A stretch of 44,006 nt of DNA from Thermaceae bacterium (GCA_026984675.1 JALSRQ010000107.1:1-44006); one strand, 5' to 3'; counted from the stretch's first letter, positions 24,919 to 33,999 are shown. The notes: a model not told the origin generated them from the letters alone. Numbers and translations: made by a program.

Positions 24919-25788
24919 CCGCGTGGGGGTAGGGCCCAGCCCGTCCCTCACCGCCCGGACCACCTCGGCGACGCTTTGCCGGCTCGGGTGGAGGGCCAAA
25001 AAGCCCAGCACCCCGAGGGCCATCTGGGCGAACAGGAAGGTTTTCCCGAGCGGGCCGAAGGCCGGTCCCCGGAGGACCCACAGCCGGTTTCGGACCCCGT
25101 AGTAGACGCGGTTTTCCCCGGTGGTCGCGGAGACGTAGGGCTTGGAGGCCGACTGGTGGACGACCCGGCTGGCGGCGACCTGGTACCCGTAGCCCCTTCG
25201 CAGGATCCGGCCGGTGTACTCCAGGTCGTCCTCCCAGATGAAGAACGCCTTGTGGGGGAGCCCCTCGGCCTCGATCACCGAGCGGTGCAGCAAGGCCGAG
25301 GTGAAGAGCGCCCAGCGGATCGGGCGGTAGCGGGGCCGGTAGCGGAGCCAGAGCGAAAGCCGCCGGAAGTCGGTGGGGGTGACGAAGGCGGCGGTGGGGT
25401 GGGGCCGTCCGTCGGGGAGGAGCTGGGTGCTGGCCAGCACCGCCGGCGGGGGCTTGAGCTCCTCGGCGGCCCGGAGCAGGGCCTCGAGGGCCCCGGGCTC
25501 GGGGAAGGTGTCGTCGTCCATCAGCCAAAGCCAGTCGGCCCCTGCCTGGTAGGCCCGTCGCATCCCCTCGTGGAAGCCCCCGGCGCCGCCCTGGTTTTCC
25601 GGCAGGGAGAGGACCTGGACCTCGGGGAACTCGGCGGCGAGCATGGCGGCGGTCCCGTCGGTGGACGCGTTGTCGACCACCAGCACGGCGTCGGGGGGGC
25701 GGGTTTGGCCCCTCAGGGCCTCGAGGTTCTTCCGCAAAAGCGACTTGCGGTTGTAGGTCACCACCACCGCCCAGACCCGTCGGTTCAC
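24916..25788 (-). CDS. Family 2 glycosyltransferase, probable galactofuranosyltransferase
   Basis: GT-A enzyme of 290 aa. It shows VWAVVVTYNRKSLLRKNLEALR, VLVVDNASTDGTAAML, ENQGGAGGFHEGM, the metal-binding WLMDDDTFPEPGAL and FIWEDDLEYTGRILRRGY with the catalytic-base position. NQGGAGGF and WLMDDD are typical of the GlfT/rhamnosyl-type GT2 group. The GTG at 25788 overlaps the glf stop by 4 nt (GTGA). Direct coupling to UDP-galactopyranose mutase makes UDP-galactofuranose the most likely donor; this is inferred from context. Confidence 0.82.
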   Translation of the reverse strand: MNRRVWAVVVTYNRKSLLRKNLEALRGQTRPPDAVLVVDNASTDGTAAMLAAEFPEVQVLSLPENQGGAGGFHEGMRRAYQAGADWLWLMDDDTFPEPGALEALLRAAEELKPPPAVLASTQLLPDGRPHPTAAFVTPTDFRRLSLWLRYRPRYRPIRWALFTSALLHRSVIEAEGLPHKAFFIWEDDLEYTGRILRRGYGYQVAASRVVHQSASKPYVSATTGENRVYYGVRNRLWVLRGPAFGPLGKTFLFAQMALGVLGFLALHPSRQSVAEVVRAVRDGLGPTPTR

Positions 25789-26897
25789 GGCAGCTCCCGG
25801 AAAAGCTTGAGGGCCCGGGCCACCGCCTGGTCCATGTTGTAGTAGCGGTAGTCGGCGAGCCGCCCGGCGAAGAAGACGTGCTTGAGCTTTTGGGCCTCTT
25901 TCTGGTAGGCGCGGTAGCGAAGGCGGTTTTCCTCCCGGGGGATCGGGTAGTAGGGCTCGTTCCTGCCCGGTTCGTGGGCCTCGGGGTACTCGTAGGAGAT
26001 CGCGGTGAAGGGGCTCTCCTGGCCGGTCAGGTGCTTGTACTCGGTGGTGCGGGTGAAGGGGTGCTCGTTGGGGTAGTTGATCACCGCCACCGGTTGGACC
26101 GCCGGGGTTCGGTGGGTGGCCCAGACGAAGCGCAGGCTGCGGTAGGGGAGGGGACCGTGGAGGTAGTCGAAGAAGGCGTCGATGGGGCCGGTGTAGATCA
26201 GCCGATCGAAGCGGAGCTCGCCCTCGATCTCCTTGAAATCGGCCCCCAGGAGGAGGTGGATCCTCGGGTGGGCGAGCATGCGCTCGACCATGCGGGTGTA
26301 GCCCTCGGCCGGGAGGGCCTGGTAGGGGTCGGCGAAGTAGCGGTCGTCGCGGGCCACCACCACCGGCACCCGGCCGGTCACGGCGGGGTCGAGCTCCTCG
26401 GGGGCGAGGCCCCACTGCTTTCGGGTGTACCCCAGAAAGACGTTTTGGTAGACGAACGCGGCGAGCTCGGCGAGCTCGGGGTCGTCGGCGGTCTTGAGCT
26501 TCAGGATCGGCACCCGGGCGCCGTGGCCGAAGCGGGCCACCAGCTTCTCCTCGACCCGCTCGGCGAGCCGGCGGGGGTAGAGGGCGTGGAGGGTGTTGAG
26601 GTTGAAGGGCAGCGGCACCCGGCGACCCTGGATCTCGGCCAGGACCCGGTGGACGTAGGGACGCCAGGCGGTAAACCGGGAGAGGTAGTCGAACACCTCC
26701 CGGCTTTGGGTGTGGAAGATGTGGGGGCCGTAGCGGTGGACGAGGAGCCCCTCGGGGTTGGGGTGGTCGTAGGCGTTGCCGGCCAGGTGCCGGCGGCGCT
26801 CGACGACCAGCACCCGGGCGCCCCGTTGGCTGGCCAGCCGTTCCGCCAGGGTGGCGCCGGTGAGACCGGCCCCCACGATGACCCAGTCGTACTTCAC
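25785..26897 (-). CDS. glf: UDP-galactopyranose mutase
   Basis: FAD enzyme converting UDP-galactopyranose to UDP-galactofuranose, 370 aa. The dinucleotide fold is at the start (WVIVGAGLTGATLAERLA, then VLVVERRRHLAGNAYD), followed by YGPHIFHTQSREVFDYLSRF, VYQNVFLGYTRKQWGL, RVPVVVARDDRYFADPYQALP, and the C-terminal FAGRLADYRYYNMDQAVARAL, all diagnostic of UGM. The GTG start is preceded by GGAGG (4-nt spacer) and overlaps the upstream GT4 stop (GTGA). Confidence 0.97.
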   Translation of the reverse strand: MKYDWVIVGAGLTGATLAERLASQRGARVLVVERRRHLAGNAYDHPNPEGLLVHRYGPHIFHTQSREVFDYLSRFTAWRPYVHRVLAEIQGRRVPLPFNLNTLHALYPRRLAERVEEKLVARFGHGARVPILKLKTADDPELAELAAFVYQNVFLGYTRKQWGLAPEELDPAVTGRVPVVVARDDRYFADPYQALPAEGYTRMVERMLAHPRIHLLLGADFKEIEGELRFDRLIYTGPIDAFFDYLHGPLPYRSLRFVWATHRTPAVQPVAVINYPNEHPFTRTTEYKHLTGQESPFTAISYEYPEAHEPGRNEPYYPIPREENRLRYRAYQKEAQKLKHVFFAGRLADYRYYNMDQAVARALKLFRELP

Positions 26898-27961
26898 GTC
26901 CCCTCCTTCAAGAGCGCGGCCAGACGCCGCGCGGTGTGCCTAAGTGTATGCGAGGCGAGGACCCTTTGGCGGGCCCGGCGCCCCATCGTCCGCGCCCCCT
27001 CGGGGTCGGCGAGGAGCTCCCTTAGCGCCCGGCGGAGGGCGGCCGGGGTGGGCGGCACCAGCCGGCCCTCGAGGCCGTCGGACACCAGCTCGGCCTGGGC
27101 CGGGATCGGGCTGGTGATCACCGGCAGCCCCGAGGCCATGGCCTCGAGGGTGGCCAGCGACTGGTTCTCCCCCAGGGTGGGAAAGAGGAAGAAATCGGCC
27201 GCGCGGTAGAGCTCGGGCATCGCCTCGACCCGCCCGAGGAAGCGGGCGTTTCGGATCCCGAGCACCGCCGCCAGCCGTCGCAGGGGGCCAAGCAGGGGCC
27301 CCTCGCCGGCCAGGGCCAGGGTGAGGCCGGTCAGCGGCCGCACCGCCAGGAGGGCGGCGGGCTGGTTCTTCTCCAGGCTCACCGCGAAGCGGGCGGGCAG
27401 CAGGGCGACCGGGCCGGCGAGCCCGAAGCGGGCCTTCTGGGCGGCCCGCTCCCCCTCGTCCCCCGGGGGGCGGAAGCGCTCGGGGTCGACCCCGTTCAGG
27501 AGGTAGCGGACCCGGGGGACCCGGTGCACCTCGCCGAGGAAGCGGGCGGCCCAGCGGGAGACGGTGATCACCCCGTCGGCCCGCCGGAGCAAGGGGGCCT
27601 GGAGCAGCCGGTAGCCGAGGCGGTAGCCGTAGCGGAGGCCCAGCGGGTAGTGGATCTCGACCTGGTCGTGGACCAGCGCCAGGACCGGCCGGGGGAGCTC
27701 GTTTAGAAACCGGGCCAGGTTCCTCGGGTACCAGGTGGAGGCGACCCAGAGGTCCACCCGGGGGAGGTCGGACGGACGCCGGTAGGGGAGGACCGGGACC
27801 CCGCTTTCGGCGAGCCGCCGGCGGAGGGCCCGGGTCGCCGGGGCCTCGGGAAAGGCGGCGAGCGGGGCCACGCCCTCCTGGGCCAGCCGGGGCAGGACCT
27901 CGGCCAGCCAGACCTCGCTGCCCCCCACCTGCCGGGCGTCGGTGATGAAGCCCACCCGCAC
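26894..27961 (-). CDS. Family 4 glycosyltransferase
   Basis: GT-B glycosyltransferase of 355 aa, first gene of the cluster. It opens VGFITDARQVGGSEVWLAEVLPRL, with VALVHDQVEIHYP-like loops in the middle, GVITVSRWAARFL and LLNGVDPERFRPP. The C-terminal half has ARFAVSLEKNQPAALL, LAGEGPLLGPL and PTLGENQSLATLEAMASGLPVI (EX7E region). Donor and acceptor are unknown. GTG start; TACAAT is 7 nt upstream, inside the shared promoter region with divergent mfd. Confidence 0.87.
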   Translation of the reverse strand: MRVGFITDARQVGGSEVWLAEVLPRLAQEGVAPLAAFPEAPATRALRRRLAESGVPVLPYRRPSDLPRVDLWVASTWYPRNLARFLNELPRPVLALVHDQVEIHYPLGLRYGYRLGYRLLQAPLLRRADGVITVSRWAARFLGEVHRVPRVRYLLNGVDPERFRPPGDEGERAAQKARFGLAGPVALLPARFAVSLEKNQPAALLAVRPLTGLTLALAGEGPLLGPLRRLAAVLGIRNARFLGRVEAMPELYRAADFFLFPTLGENQSLATLEAMASGLPVITSPIPAQAELVSDGLEGRLVPPTPAALRRALRELLADPEGARTMGRRARQRVLASHTLRHTARRLAALLKEGT

Positions 27962-27968
27962 GGCGGGT

Positions 27969-27998
27969 ATTGTATCGCCGGCGGTTTCCCCCTAGGAT
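27969..27998. promoter_or_regulatory. Overlapping divergent promoters for the glycan cluster and mfd
   Basis: Plus strand: -35 TTGTAT (27970-27975), 17-nt spacer, -10 TAGGAT (27993-27998), then 8 nt to the mfd ATG. Minus strand: -10 TACAAT (27974 to 27969), then 7 nt to the GTG of the GT4 gene. The minus-strand -10 occupies the same bases as the plus-strand -35, so only one polymerase can bind at a time. Confidence 0.6.
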
Positions 27999-28006
27999 GC
28001 GGGCGG

Positions 28007-30940
28007 ATGCCCACCCAGGTCCAAGTCCGCGCCTACCCCGGCCTGCCGCAGGTGGCCCGGGCCCGGCTCTTTTCCCGCGCCCCGGCGCCGGCGGTGCTCC
28101 TCGTGCCCGACGAGCGCCTGCCGCTCTACCGCGGCCTCGAGGCCTTCGGGGTGCGGGCCTACCCCGAGCCGAGCCCCTACGCCGCCAAGGAGGCCGCCCA
28201 CCTGGTCATCGGCCACCGGGCCGCCCTGGCTCCGGTGCCGGCCGACCCCTGGGCCGAGGGGCTGGTCCTGACCGCCGGCAAGAGCTACCCGCGCTCGGCC
28301 CTGCTCGCCGCCCTGGAGGCCCTCGGCCACACCCGCGAGACCGACGTGCGGGTCCTCGGCGAGGTCGTCGAGGTTGGCGAGCTCAGGTTGGAGTTCTTCG
28401 GCGAGACCCTGGAGCGGATCGAGCGGGCCGGCGAGGAGGTGCCGGCGTTCCGGATCGAGCCCCGCTCCGGCCGGGCGGCGGGTCCGACCGTACCCCTCCT
28501 CGCCCTGACCCGGGGGCCGGTCTGGGTCGAGCAGCCGGGGCGCCTCTCCGAGGCGGCCTGGGGGCTCGTCGGCGACCGGTTGGCGGCGGTCTTCGCCCCC
28601 TGGGACGGGGCCGAGCCGGTCCCCCCCGGCGTTCGGCCGCTGGCCCCCTACCGCGCCGAGCTCCGGCGGTTCCGGAAGGACCTAACGAACTGGCTCGCCC
28701 AGGGCCTCCGGGTGGTGCTCTTTTACAAGCATGAGAAGGGCCGGGCCTACCTGACCCAACGGCTCCTCGCCGACCTTCCCACCCGGGTGCGGCCGGCGGT
28801 CGAGCCCTTCCCGGGGGTCCTCTTGGTCCCGGCCGGCTTCGAGGGGGGCTTTCTGGACCCCGAGGAGGGGGTCGTCTACCTCTCCGAGGCCCTGCTCTTC
28901 GGATTCGCCGGGGCCAGCGCGGTGCGCCGCACCTTCCTCCGGGGCGAGGGGGTGGCCGATCCCGAGCTCCTCTCGGTCGGCGACTACCTGATCCACCCCG
29001 AGCACGGCATCGGCCGCTACCTGGGCCTGGAGACCCGCGAGGTGCTGGGGGTCCGGCGCGACTACCTGGTCCTCCAGTACCGCGACGCCGGCCGCCTCTA
29101 CGTCCCGGTCGAGGACCTCCCCACCCTCCGCCGCCACCCGGCGACCTCCGACGAGCCCCCCGAGCTCTCCAGCCTGGCCAAGAAGGACTGGAAGCGGGCC
29201 AAGGAGAAGGCCCGCCGCTCGGCCGAGGCGCTCGCCCAGCGGCTGCTCGTCCTCTACGCCCGGCGCCGCCAGGAGAAGGGCACCGCCTTCCCGCCCCTGC
29301 CCGATTGGGATCCCCTGATCGAGCAAAACTTCCCCTTCGAACTCACCGCCGACCAGAAGCAGGCCCTGGAGGACGTCTTCCGGGACCTCGAGGCCGAGCG
29401 CCCCATGGACCGGTTGATCTCCGGCGACGTCGGTTTCGGCAAGACCGAGGTCGCCCTCCGGGCCGCCCACCGGGTGGTGGGCCACGGCCACCAGGTCGCC
29501 TTCCTGGTCCCCACCACCCTGCTCGCCGAGCAGCACCACCGCACCTTCGCCGAGCGCTACCGCGACCTGCCGGTTCGGGTGGCGATGCTCTCCCGCTTCA
29601 CCCCCGAGCGGGAGGCCCGGCGGGTCCTTGAGGACCTCGCCGCCGGCCGGGTCGACATCGTGATCGGGACCCACCGCCTGCTGGAGCCCGGGGTCCGGTT
29701 CCGCCGCCTGGGCCTTTTGATCGTCGACGAGGAGCACCGCTTCGGGGTGGGGCAGAAGGAGCGGCTCAAGGAGCTCAGGGCGGGGGTGGACGTCCTGATG
29801 CTCTCGGCCACCCCCATCCCCCGCACCCTCTACCAGGCGCTGGTGGGGCTTAAGGACATCAGCGCGATCCAGACCCCGCCCCCGGGCCGGAAGCCGATCC
29901 GCACCGTCGTCGCCCCCTTCGACCCCCTCTTGGTGCGGGAGGCGGTGCTCCGGGAGATGGACCGGGGGGGCCGGGTCTTCTTCGTTCACGACCGGGTGGC
30001 CAGCATCGAGCGGCGGGCCCGCTGGCTGGAGCGGCTGGTCCCCGAGGCCCGGATCGGGGTGGTGCACGGCCAGATGAGCGCGGCCGGCATCGAGGAGGTG
30101 ATGCTGGCCTTCGCCCACGGCGCCTACGACGTTCTGGTGGCCACCACCATCATCGAGTCGGGGCTCGACGTCCCCCTCGCCGACACCATCGTGATCGAGC
30201 GGGCCGACCGGCTGGGCCTGGCCCAGCTCTACCAGCTTCGGGGTCGGGTGGGTCGGCGGCGGCGGGCGGCCTGGGCCTACCTGCTCCACCCGCCCCGGCT
30301 CACCGAGGCGGCCGAGAAACGGCTCGCCGCCATCGCCGACCTCTCCGACCTGGGCAGCGGCCACCTCCTGGCCGAGCGCGACATGGAGATCCGCGGGGTC
30401 GGCAACCTCCTCGGCCCCGAGCAGCACGGCCACGTGCGGGCGGTCTCCCTGGAGGTCTACGCCGAGATGGTGGCCGAGGCGGTGCGAAGGCTCAGGGGGG
30501 AGGAGGCGCCCGCCCGGCCCCGCCTGACCCTCGACCTCAAGGTCTCGGCCCGGATCCCTCCCGACTACCTCCCCGACCTCGCCGAGCGGAGTCGGGTCTA
30601 CGCCGCCCTGGCCAGGGCCCGGGGGCTGGCCGAGGTCGGCCGGGTGCGGCGCCGCCTGGCGACCGAGCGGGGTCCCCTGCCGGAGGAGGCCGAGAACTTC
30701 TTCCGGCTCACCAAGATCCGGCTGCTCGCCGAGCGGCGGGGCCTGCTCTCGATCACCGAGGACCTCGCCCAGATCCAGCTGGTGGCGCCCGCCTACCCTC
30801 CGGCCCACGACCCCCACCGGCTCGCCGAGCTCCCCTTCCCGGTGGAACTCACCCGCTACCCGCCGGGCTTCCGGATCCCCAAGGCCCGGCTCGGTCAGCC
30901 GGTGATCGAGGCGGTGGAGCGGCTGCTTTCCGCCCTCTAG
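28007..30940 (+). CDS. mfd: Transcription-repair coupling factor Mfd
   Basis: DNA translocase that removes stalled RNA polymerase and recruits UvrA, 977 aa. It is shorter than E. coli Mfd (1148 aa), with a reduced N-terminal UvrB-like region, as in Thermus. Visible parts: RNA-polymerase interaction domain from VGDYLIHPEHGIGRYLGLE (near 326), Walker A SGDVGFGKTEVA (near 470), DEEH box LLIVDEEHRFG (near 573), SATPIPRTL, the TRG-type motif region after ATTIIESGLDVPLADTIV, QLYQLRGRVGR, and the C-terminal domain. The ATG lies 8 nt after TAGGAT, so the mRNA is probably leaderless. It is followed 7 nt later by the nucleotidyltransferase gene. Confidence 0.97.
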   Translation: MPTQVQVRAYPGLPQVARARLFSRAPAPAVLLVPDERLPLYRGLEAFGVRAYPEPSPYAAKEAAHLVIGHRAALAPVPADPWAEGLVLTAGKSYPRSALLAALEALGHTRETDVRVLGEVVEVGELRLEFFGETLERIERAGEEVPAFRIEPRSGRAAGPTVPLLALTRGPVWVEQPGRLSEAAWGLVGDRLAAVFAPWDGAEPVPPGVRPLAPYRAELRRFRKDLTNWLAQGLRVVLFYKHEKGRAYLTQRLLADLPTRVRPAVEPFPGVLLVPAGFEGGFLDPEEGVVYLSEALLFGFAGASAVRRTFLRGEGVADPELLSVGDYLIHPEHGIGRYLGLETREVLGVRRDYLVLQYRDAGRLYVPVEDLPTLRRHPATSDEPPELSSLAKKDWKRAKEKARRSAEALAQRLLVLYARRRQEKGTAFPPLPDWDPLIEQNFPFELTADQKQALEDVFRDLEAERPMDRLISGDVGFGKTEVALRAAHRVVGHGHQVAFLVPTTLLAEQHHRTFAERYRDLPVRVAMLSRFTPEREARRVLEDLAAGRVDIVIGTHRLLEPGVRFRRLGLLIVDEEHRFGVGQKERLKELRAGVDVLMLSATPIPRTLYQALVGLKDISAIQTPPPGRKPIRTVVAPFDPLLVREAVLREMDRGGRVFFVHDRVASIERRARWLERLVPEARIGVVHGQMSAAGIEEVMLAFAHGAYDVLVATTIIESGLDVPLADTIVIERADRLGLAQLYQLRGRVGRRRRAAWAYLLHPPRLTEAAEKRLAAIADLSDLGSGHLLAERDMEIRGVGNLLGPEQHGHVRAVSLEVYAEMVAEAVRRLRGEEAPARPRLTLDLKVSARIPPDYLPDLAERSRVYAALARARGLAEVGRVRRRLATERGPLPEEAENFFRLTKIRLLAERRGLLSITEDLAQIQLVAPAYPPAHDPHRLAELPFPVELTRYPPGFRIPKARLGQPVIEAVERLLSAL

Positions 30941-30947
30941 GAGAGCC

Positions 30948-33398
30948 GTGCGGGTCGTCGTCGGCCACGAGAACCTCGACCTCGACGCCCTGGGGGGCAT
31001 GGTGCTGGCCCGCTACCTCCACCCCGGGGCGGTGCTGGTCCAGGTCGGGGGGCTGGAGGGGCGGATGCGGGAGGCGGTCCACCTCTACGGCGACCGGGTG
31101 GTGCTGCTCCCCGCCGCCCAGCTCCCCCTCGAGGCGGTCACCGAGGTGGCGGTGGTGGACACCCAGAGCCGCCGGCGGATCGGTCCCTTGGCCGAGCTGG
31201 TCGGGCGGGTGCCCTTCTTCCTCTACGACCACCACCCCCCCGAGGACGACGCGATCCCCGCCGCCGGCGGGGTGGTGCGCCCGGTGGGGGCGGCGACCAC
31301 CCTGATCGTTCAGCTCCTGGCCGACCGCGGCTTCGAGCCGGGCCCGGCCGAGGCCGACCTGGGCTACGCCGGCATCCTCGAGGACACCGGCCGCTTCACC
31401 TACCCCGGCACCACCCCCGACGACCTCGAGGCCGCCGCCTGGCTGCTCCGCCGGGGCGCCGACCCCGGGCGGGTGCGGGGATTCGTCGAGGGCAAGCTGG
31501 CCCCCGAGGCCAAGGAGGTCCTGGAGGAGCTCCTGGCCACCGCCCAGGTGGTCCGGGCCGGCCCCTACCGGGCGGTGGTCGCCGAGGCCCGCAAGGAGGG
31601 CTACGTTCCCGCCCTCGCCCCCCTGGCCCACACCGTCGCCGACCTGTTCGACGCCGACGCGGTGTTCCTGCTCTTTCGCCTGGGCGACCAGCGGTTGGTG
31701 ATCGCCCGCAGCCGTCGGGGCATCGCGGTGGACCGGGTGCTAAGGGAGCTGACCGGGCGGGGCGGGGGCCACCCCCGGGCCGCCTTCGCCCGGGTCGACG
31801 AACCCCTGGAGCGGGTTCGCGAGCGCCTCCTCTTGGCCCTCCCGGCCTACGCCGGCGGCGAGCCCCGGCTCGGCGACCGCATGACCCGGGGGGTCGAGGG
31901 CATCCACGACAGCCCCACCGTCGCCGAGGCCCTGGACCGGATGAAGCGGCGCGGCTACGGCGGCATGCCGGTCTTCGAGGGGGAGCGGGCGGTCGGGGTC
32001 CTGAGGCGGCGGGACCTCGAGCGGGCCGCCCTCCTCGGCCTCGGCGACGAGCCCGCCCGCGGCTTCATGCACCCCCCGGTGGTGCTCCCCGCCGACGCCC
32101 CCCTCTCGGCCGCCGAGCGGGCCCTCAAGGAGGGGGCCGGCCGGGTGCTGGTCGCCGACGGCGGCCGGGTGGTGGGGATCTTCACCCGGACCGACCTCTA
32201 CCAAAAGCACGAGGCCGAGCCCGACCTCGCCGAGGAGGTCGACCGCCGGCTGCCCCCGGCCGCCCGGCGGGCGGTGGCGGTCCTGGCCGAGCGCTTCCCC
32301 GAGGCCACCCTCTACCTCGTCGGCGGGGCGGTCCGCGACGCCCTGCTCGGCGAGGTCGGCCCCGATATCGACCTGGTGGTCGAGGGGGTGCCCGCCGAGG
32401 AGGCCGCCCGTGCCCTGGTCGCCGCCCTGGGGGGGCGGTTCGAGCCCCACCCGGCCTTCGCCACCGCCCGGGCCGAGCTCGCCAGCGGTCTCAAGGTCGA
32501 CCTCGCCAACCCCCGGGAGGAGCGCTACCCCCACCCCGGCGCCCTGCCCCAGGTGGTCCCGAGCACCCTGGAGCGCGACCTCCGCCGCCGCGATTACACG
32601 GTGAACGCGATGGCGGTCCGGCTTCACCCCGAGCCCCGGCGCCTCTTTGACCCCTTCGGGGGGCTGGCGGACCTCAAGGCCCGGCGGCTCCGGCCGCTCT
32701 CGCCGGTCGCCTTCGTCGAGGACCCCAGCCGGATCCTCCGGGGGCTTCGCCTCGCCGCCCGGCTGGGCTTCGCGTTCACCCCCGAGGCCGAGGCCCTGGC
32801 CCGGGCCGCCCTCGAGCCGCGGATCCTCCGGCAGGCCTCGAGGAGCCGGTTCAAGGACGAGCTCCTCCTGGCCCTCGCCGAGCCCGACCCCCTCAAGGTG
32901 CTGCGGCTCTTCGAGGCCTACGGGGTCCTCGAGCGGGTCTTCGGATTGCGGCCCGGCCCCGAGGTCTGGCGGGCGATGGAACGGCTGGGCCGGCTCCGCC
33001 CCGAGGTGGCGGTGGCCCCAGAGGCCTACCTCTACCTGCTCCTGCTAGGGGCCTCCGACCCCGAGGGCTTCGTCCGCCGCTTCGGTCTGCCCAAGCTCTA
33101 CGCCGAGGGGGCCCAAAGGATCCGTCGCCCGCCCGAGGACCCGGCGGCGGTGCGGGCCCTGGGCCCCGCCTTCGAGCAGGCCTTCCTGGCCTACCACCCC
33201 GAGCGGGCGGGCTGGCTCAAGGAGGAGCGGCGGGTGCTCCGGGGCCGCGACCTGCTGGCCCTCGGCATGCGCCCCGGGCCGGAGGTGGGCCGGGTCCTGC
33301 GGGCGGTGGCCGAGGCCCGCCGCCGCGGCGAGGTGGCGAGCTTCGAGGAGGAGCTCGCCCTGGCCCGTAAACTGATAAGCCGTGATGGGTCTTCTTAG
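30948..33398 (+). CDS. DHH-CBS-tRNA nucleotidyltransferase fusion (A-adding enzyme type)
   Basis: An 816-aa multidomain protein. Residues about 1-310 are a DHH/DHHA1 phosphoesterase domain (GHENLDLDALGG, YDHHPPEDD near 93, GYAGILEDTGRF, GRGGGHPRAAF). Residues about 310-430 are a CBS pair (RMTRGVEGIHDSPTVAEAL and FMHPPVVLPADAPL). From about 445 comes a class II nucleotidyltransferase: LVGGAVRDALLGEVGPDIDLVV (metal-binding DID), RRRDYTVNAMA and VEDPSRILRGLRLAARL (EDxxR nucleotide-selecting motif). In Deinococcus and Aquifex, CCA ends are made by separate CC- and A-adding enzymes; a DHH-CBS fusion of this kind is the A-adding type in Aquifex. Full CCA-adding activity cannot be excluded. GTG start. 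Confidence 0.88.
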   Translation: MRVVVGHENLDLDALGGMVLARYLHPGAVLVQVGGLEGRMREAVHLYGDRVVLLPAAQLPLEAVTEVAVVDTQSRRRIGPLAELVGRVPFFLYDHHPPEDDAIPAAGGVVRPVGAATTLIVQLLADRGFEPGPAEADLGYAGILEDTGRFTYPGTTPDDLEAAAWLLRRGADPGRVRGFVEGKLAPEAKEVLEELLATAQVVRAGPYRAVVAEARKEGYVPALAPLAHTVADLFDADAVFLLFRLGDQRLVIARSRRGIAVDRVLRELTGRGGGHPRAAFARVDEPLERVRERLLLALPAYAGGEPRLGDRMTRGVEGIHDSPTVAEALDRMKRRGYGGMPVFEGERAVGVLRRRDLERAALLGLGDEPARGFMHPPVVLPADAPLSAAERALKEGAGRVLVADGGRVVGIFTRTDLYQKHEAEPDLAEEVDRRLPPAARRAVAVLAERFPEATLYLVGGAVRDALLGEVGPDIDLVVEGVPAEEAARALVAALGGRFEPHPAFATARAELASGLKVDLANPREERYPHPGALPQVVPSTLERDLRRRDYTVNAMAVRLHPEPRRLFDPFGGLADLKARRLRPLSPVAFVEDPSRILRGLRLAARLGFAFTPEAEALARAALEPRILRQASRSRFKDELLLALAEPDPLKVLRLFEAYGVLERVFGLRPGPEVWRAMERLGRLRPEVAVAPEAYLYLLLLGASDPEGFVRRFGLPKLYAEGAQRIRRPPEDPAAVRALGPAFEQAFLAYHPERAGWLKEERRVLRGRDLLALGMRPGPEVGRVLRAVAEARRRGEVASFEEELALARKLISRDGSS
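33368..33373 (+). promoter_or_regulatory. Possible -10 box (TAAACT) for the S2P-like gene
   Basis: TAAACT inside the end of the preceding gene is 8 nt before the GTG at 33382 (11 nt before ATG 33385). No Shine-Dalgarno is seen. Evidence is weaker than for the other sites because the gene could simply be translated from the upstream message. Confidence 0.3.
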
Positions 33399-33996
33399 CC
33401 TCCTTACCAACCCCTTCGTCTTCCTGGTGGTGGGGGTCGCCGCCACCTTCGGCCTGGTGGTCCACAACCTGGCCCAGGCCTGGCTCGCCGACCGCTACGG
33501 CGACGCCACCCCCCGCCGCCTGGGGTTCCTCACCCTGGAGCCGCGGGTCCACCTCGACCCGCTCGGGCTTTTGCTCCTCTTCCTCCTCGGCTTCGGCTGG
33601 CCGCGGTTCGTCCCCTACCGGCTCTACGGCCGCCGGGAGGCGGCGGTGGCGATGATGGGCCCGCTCGGTTTTCTGGCAGCGGCCTTCGTCTACCTCCTGC
33701 TCTCCCGGGTGCTCCCCGGCGGCTTCGGCCTCGGCTACGGTCTGGAGTACGCCAGCATGGTGATGATCGGCCACGCCGCCGTCTACCTCTTCCCGATCCC
33801 GCCCCTCGACGGGGCCCGGGCGGTGCGGGCGCTGGGGGGGCCGGAGGTGCGGCGGTTCCTCGCCCAGCTCGAGGCCTACGGTCCCATCGGCTTTCTCCTC
33901 ATCTTCCTCGTGCTCAGCTACACCGGGGTGCTGGGGGCGGTGGAGCGCGGGCTCTTGGGCCTTCTGTTAAGCCTTCTTAGGGCCATCGGACTGTAG
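33382..33996 (+). CDS. Site-2-protease-like membrane protein lacking the catalytic motif
   Basis: M50-type membrane protein of 204 aa with four to five hydrophobic helices. It aligns along its length with the next gene product: [15 protein letters not shown] corresponds to [34 protein letters not shown] to [19 protein letters not shown], and [10 protein letters not shown] to [10 protein letters not shown]. The zinc motif HExxH is HNLAQ here (His28, Asn29, Gln32): the catalytic Glu and second His are gone, while the third ligand Asp in PPLDG is kept. It is therefore probably a non-proteolytic paralogue, perhaps a regulator or partner of the active enzyme. The start could be GTG 33382 or ATG 33385; both overlap the upstream gene. 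Confidence 0.85.
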   Translation: MMGLLSLLTNPFVFLVVGVAATFGLVVHNLAQAWLADRYGDATPRRLGFLTLEPRVHLDPLGLLLLFLLGFGWPRFVPYRLYGRREAAVAMMGPLGFLAAAFVYLLLSRVLPGGFGLGYGLEYASMVMIGHAAVYLFPIPPLDGARAVRALGGPEVRRFLAQLEAYGPIGFLLIFLVLSYTGVLGAVERGLLGLLLSLLRAIGL

Positions 33997-33999
33997 GGT
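33994..33999 (+). promoter_or_regulatory. -10 box (TAGGGT) for the intact S2P gene
   Basis: TAGGGT lies 6 nt before the ATG at 34006. Its TAG is the stop codon of the upstream S2P-like gene. Confidence 0.4.

Noticed and set aside
28682-31000. A 772-codon open frame antisense to mfd
   Set aside because: It shadows mfd, whose motifs are unambiguous; the antisense product has no domain, and no start signal is visible.
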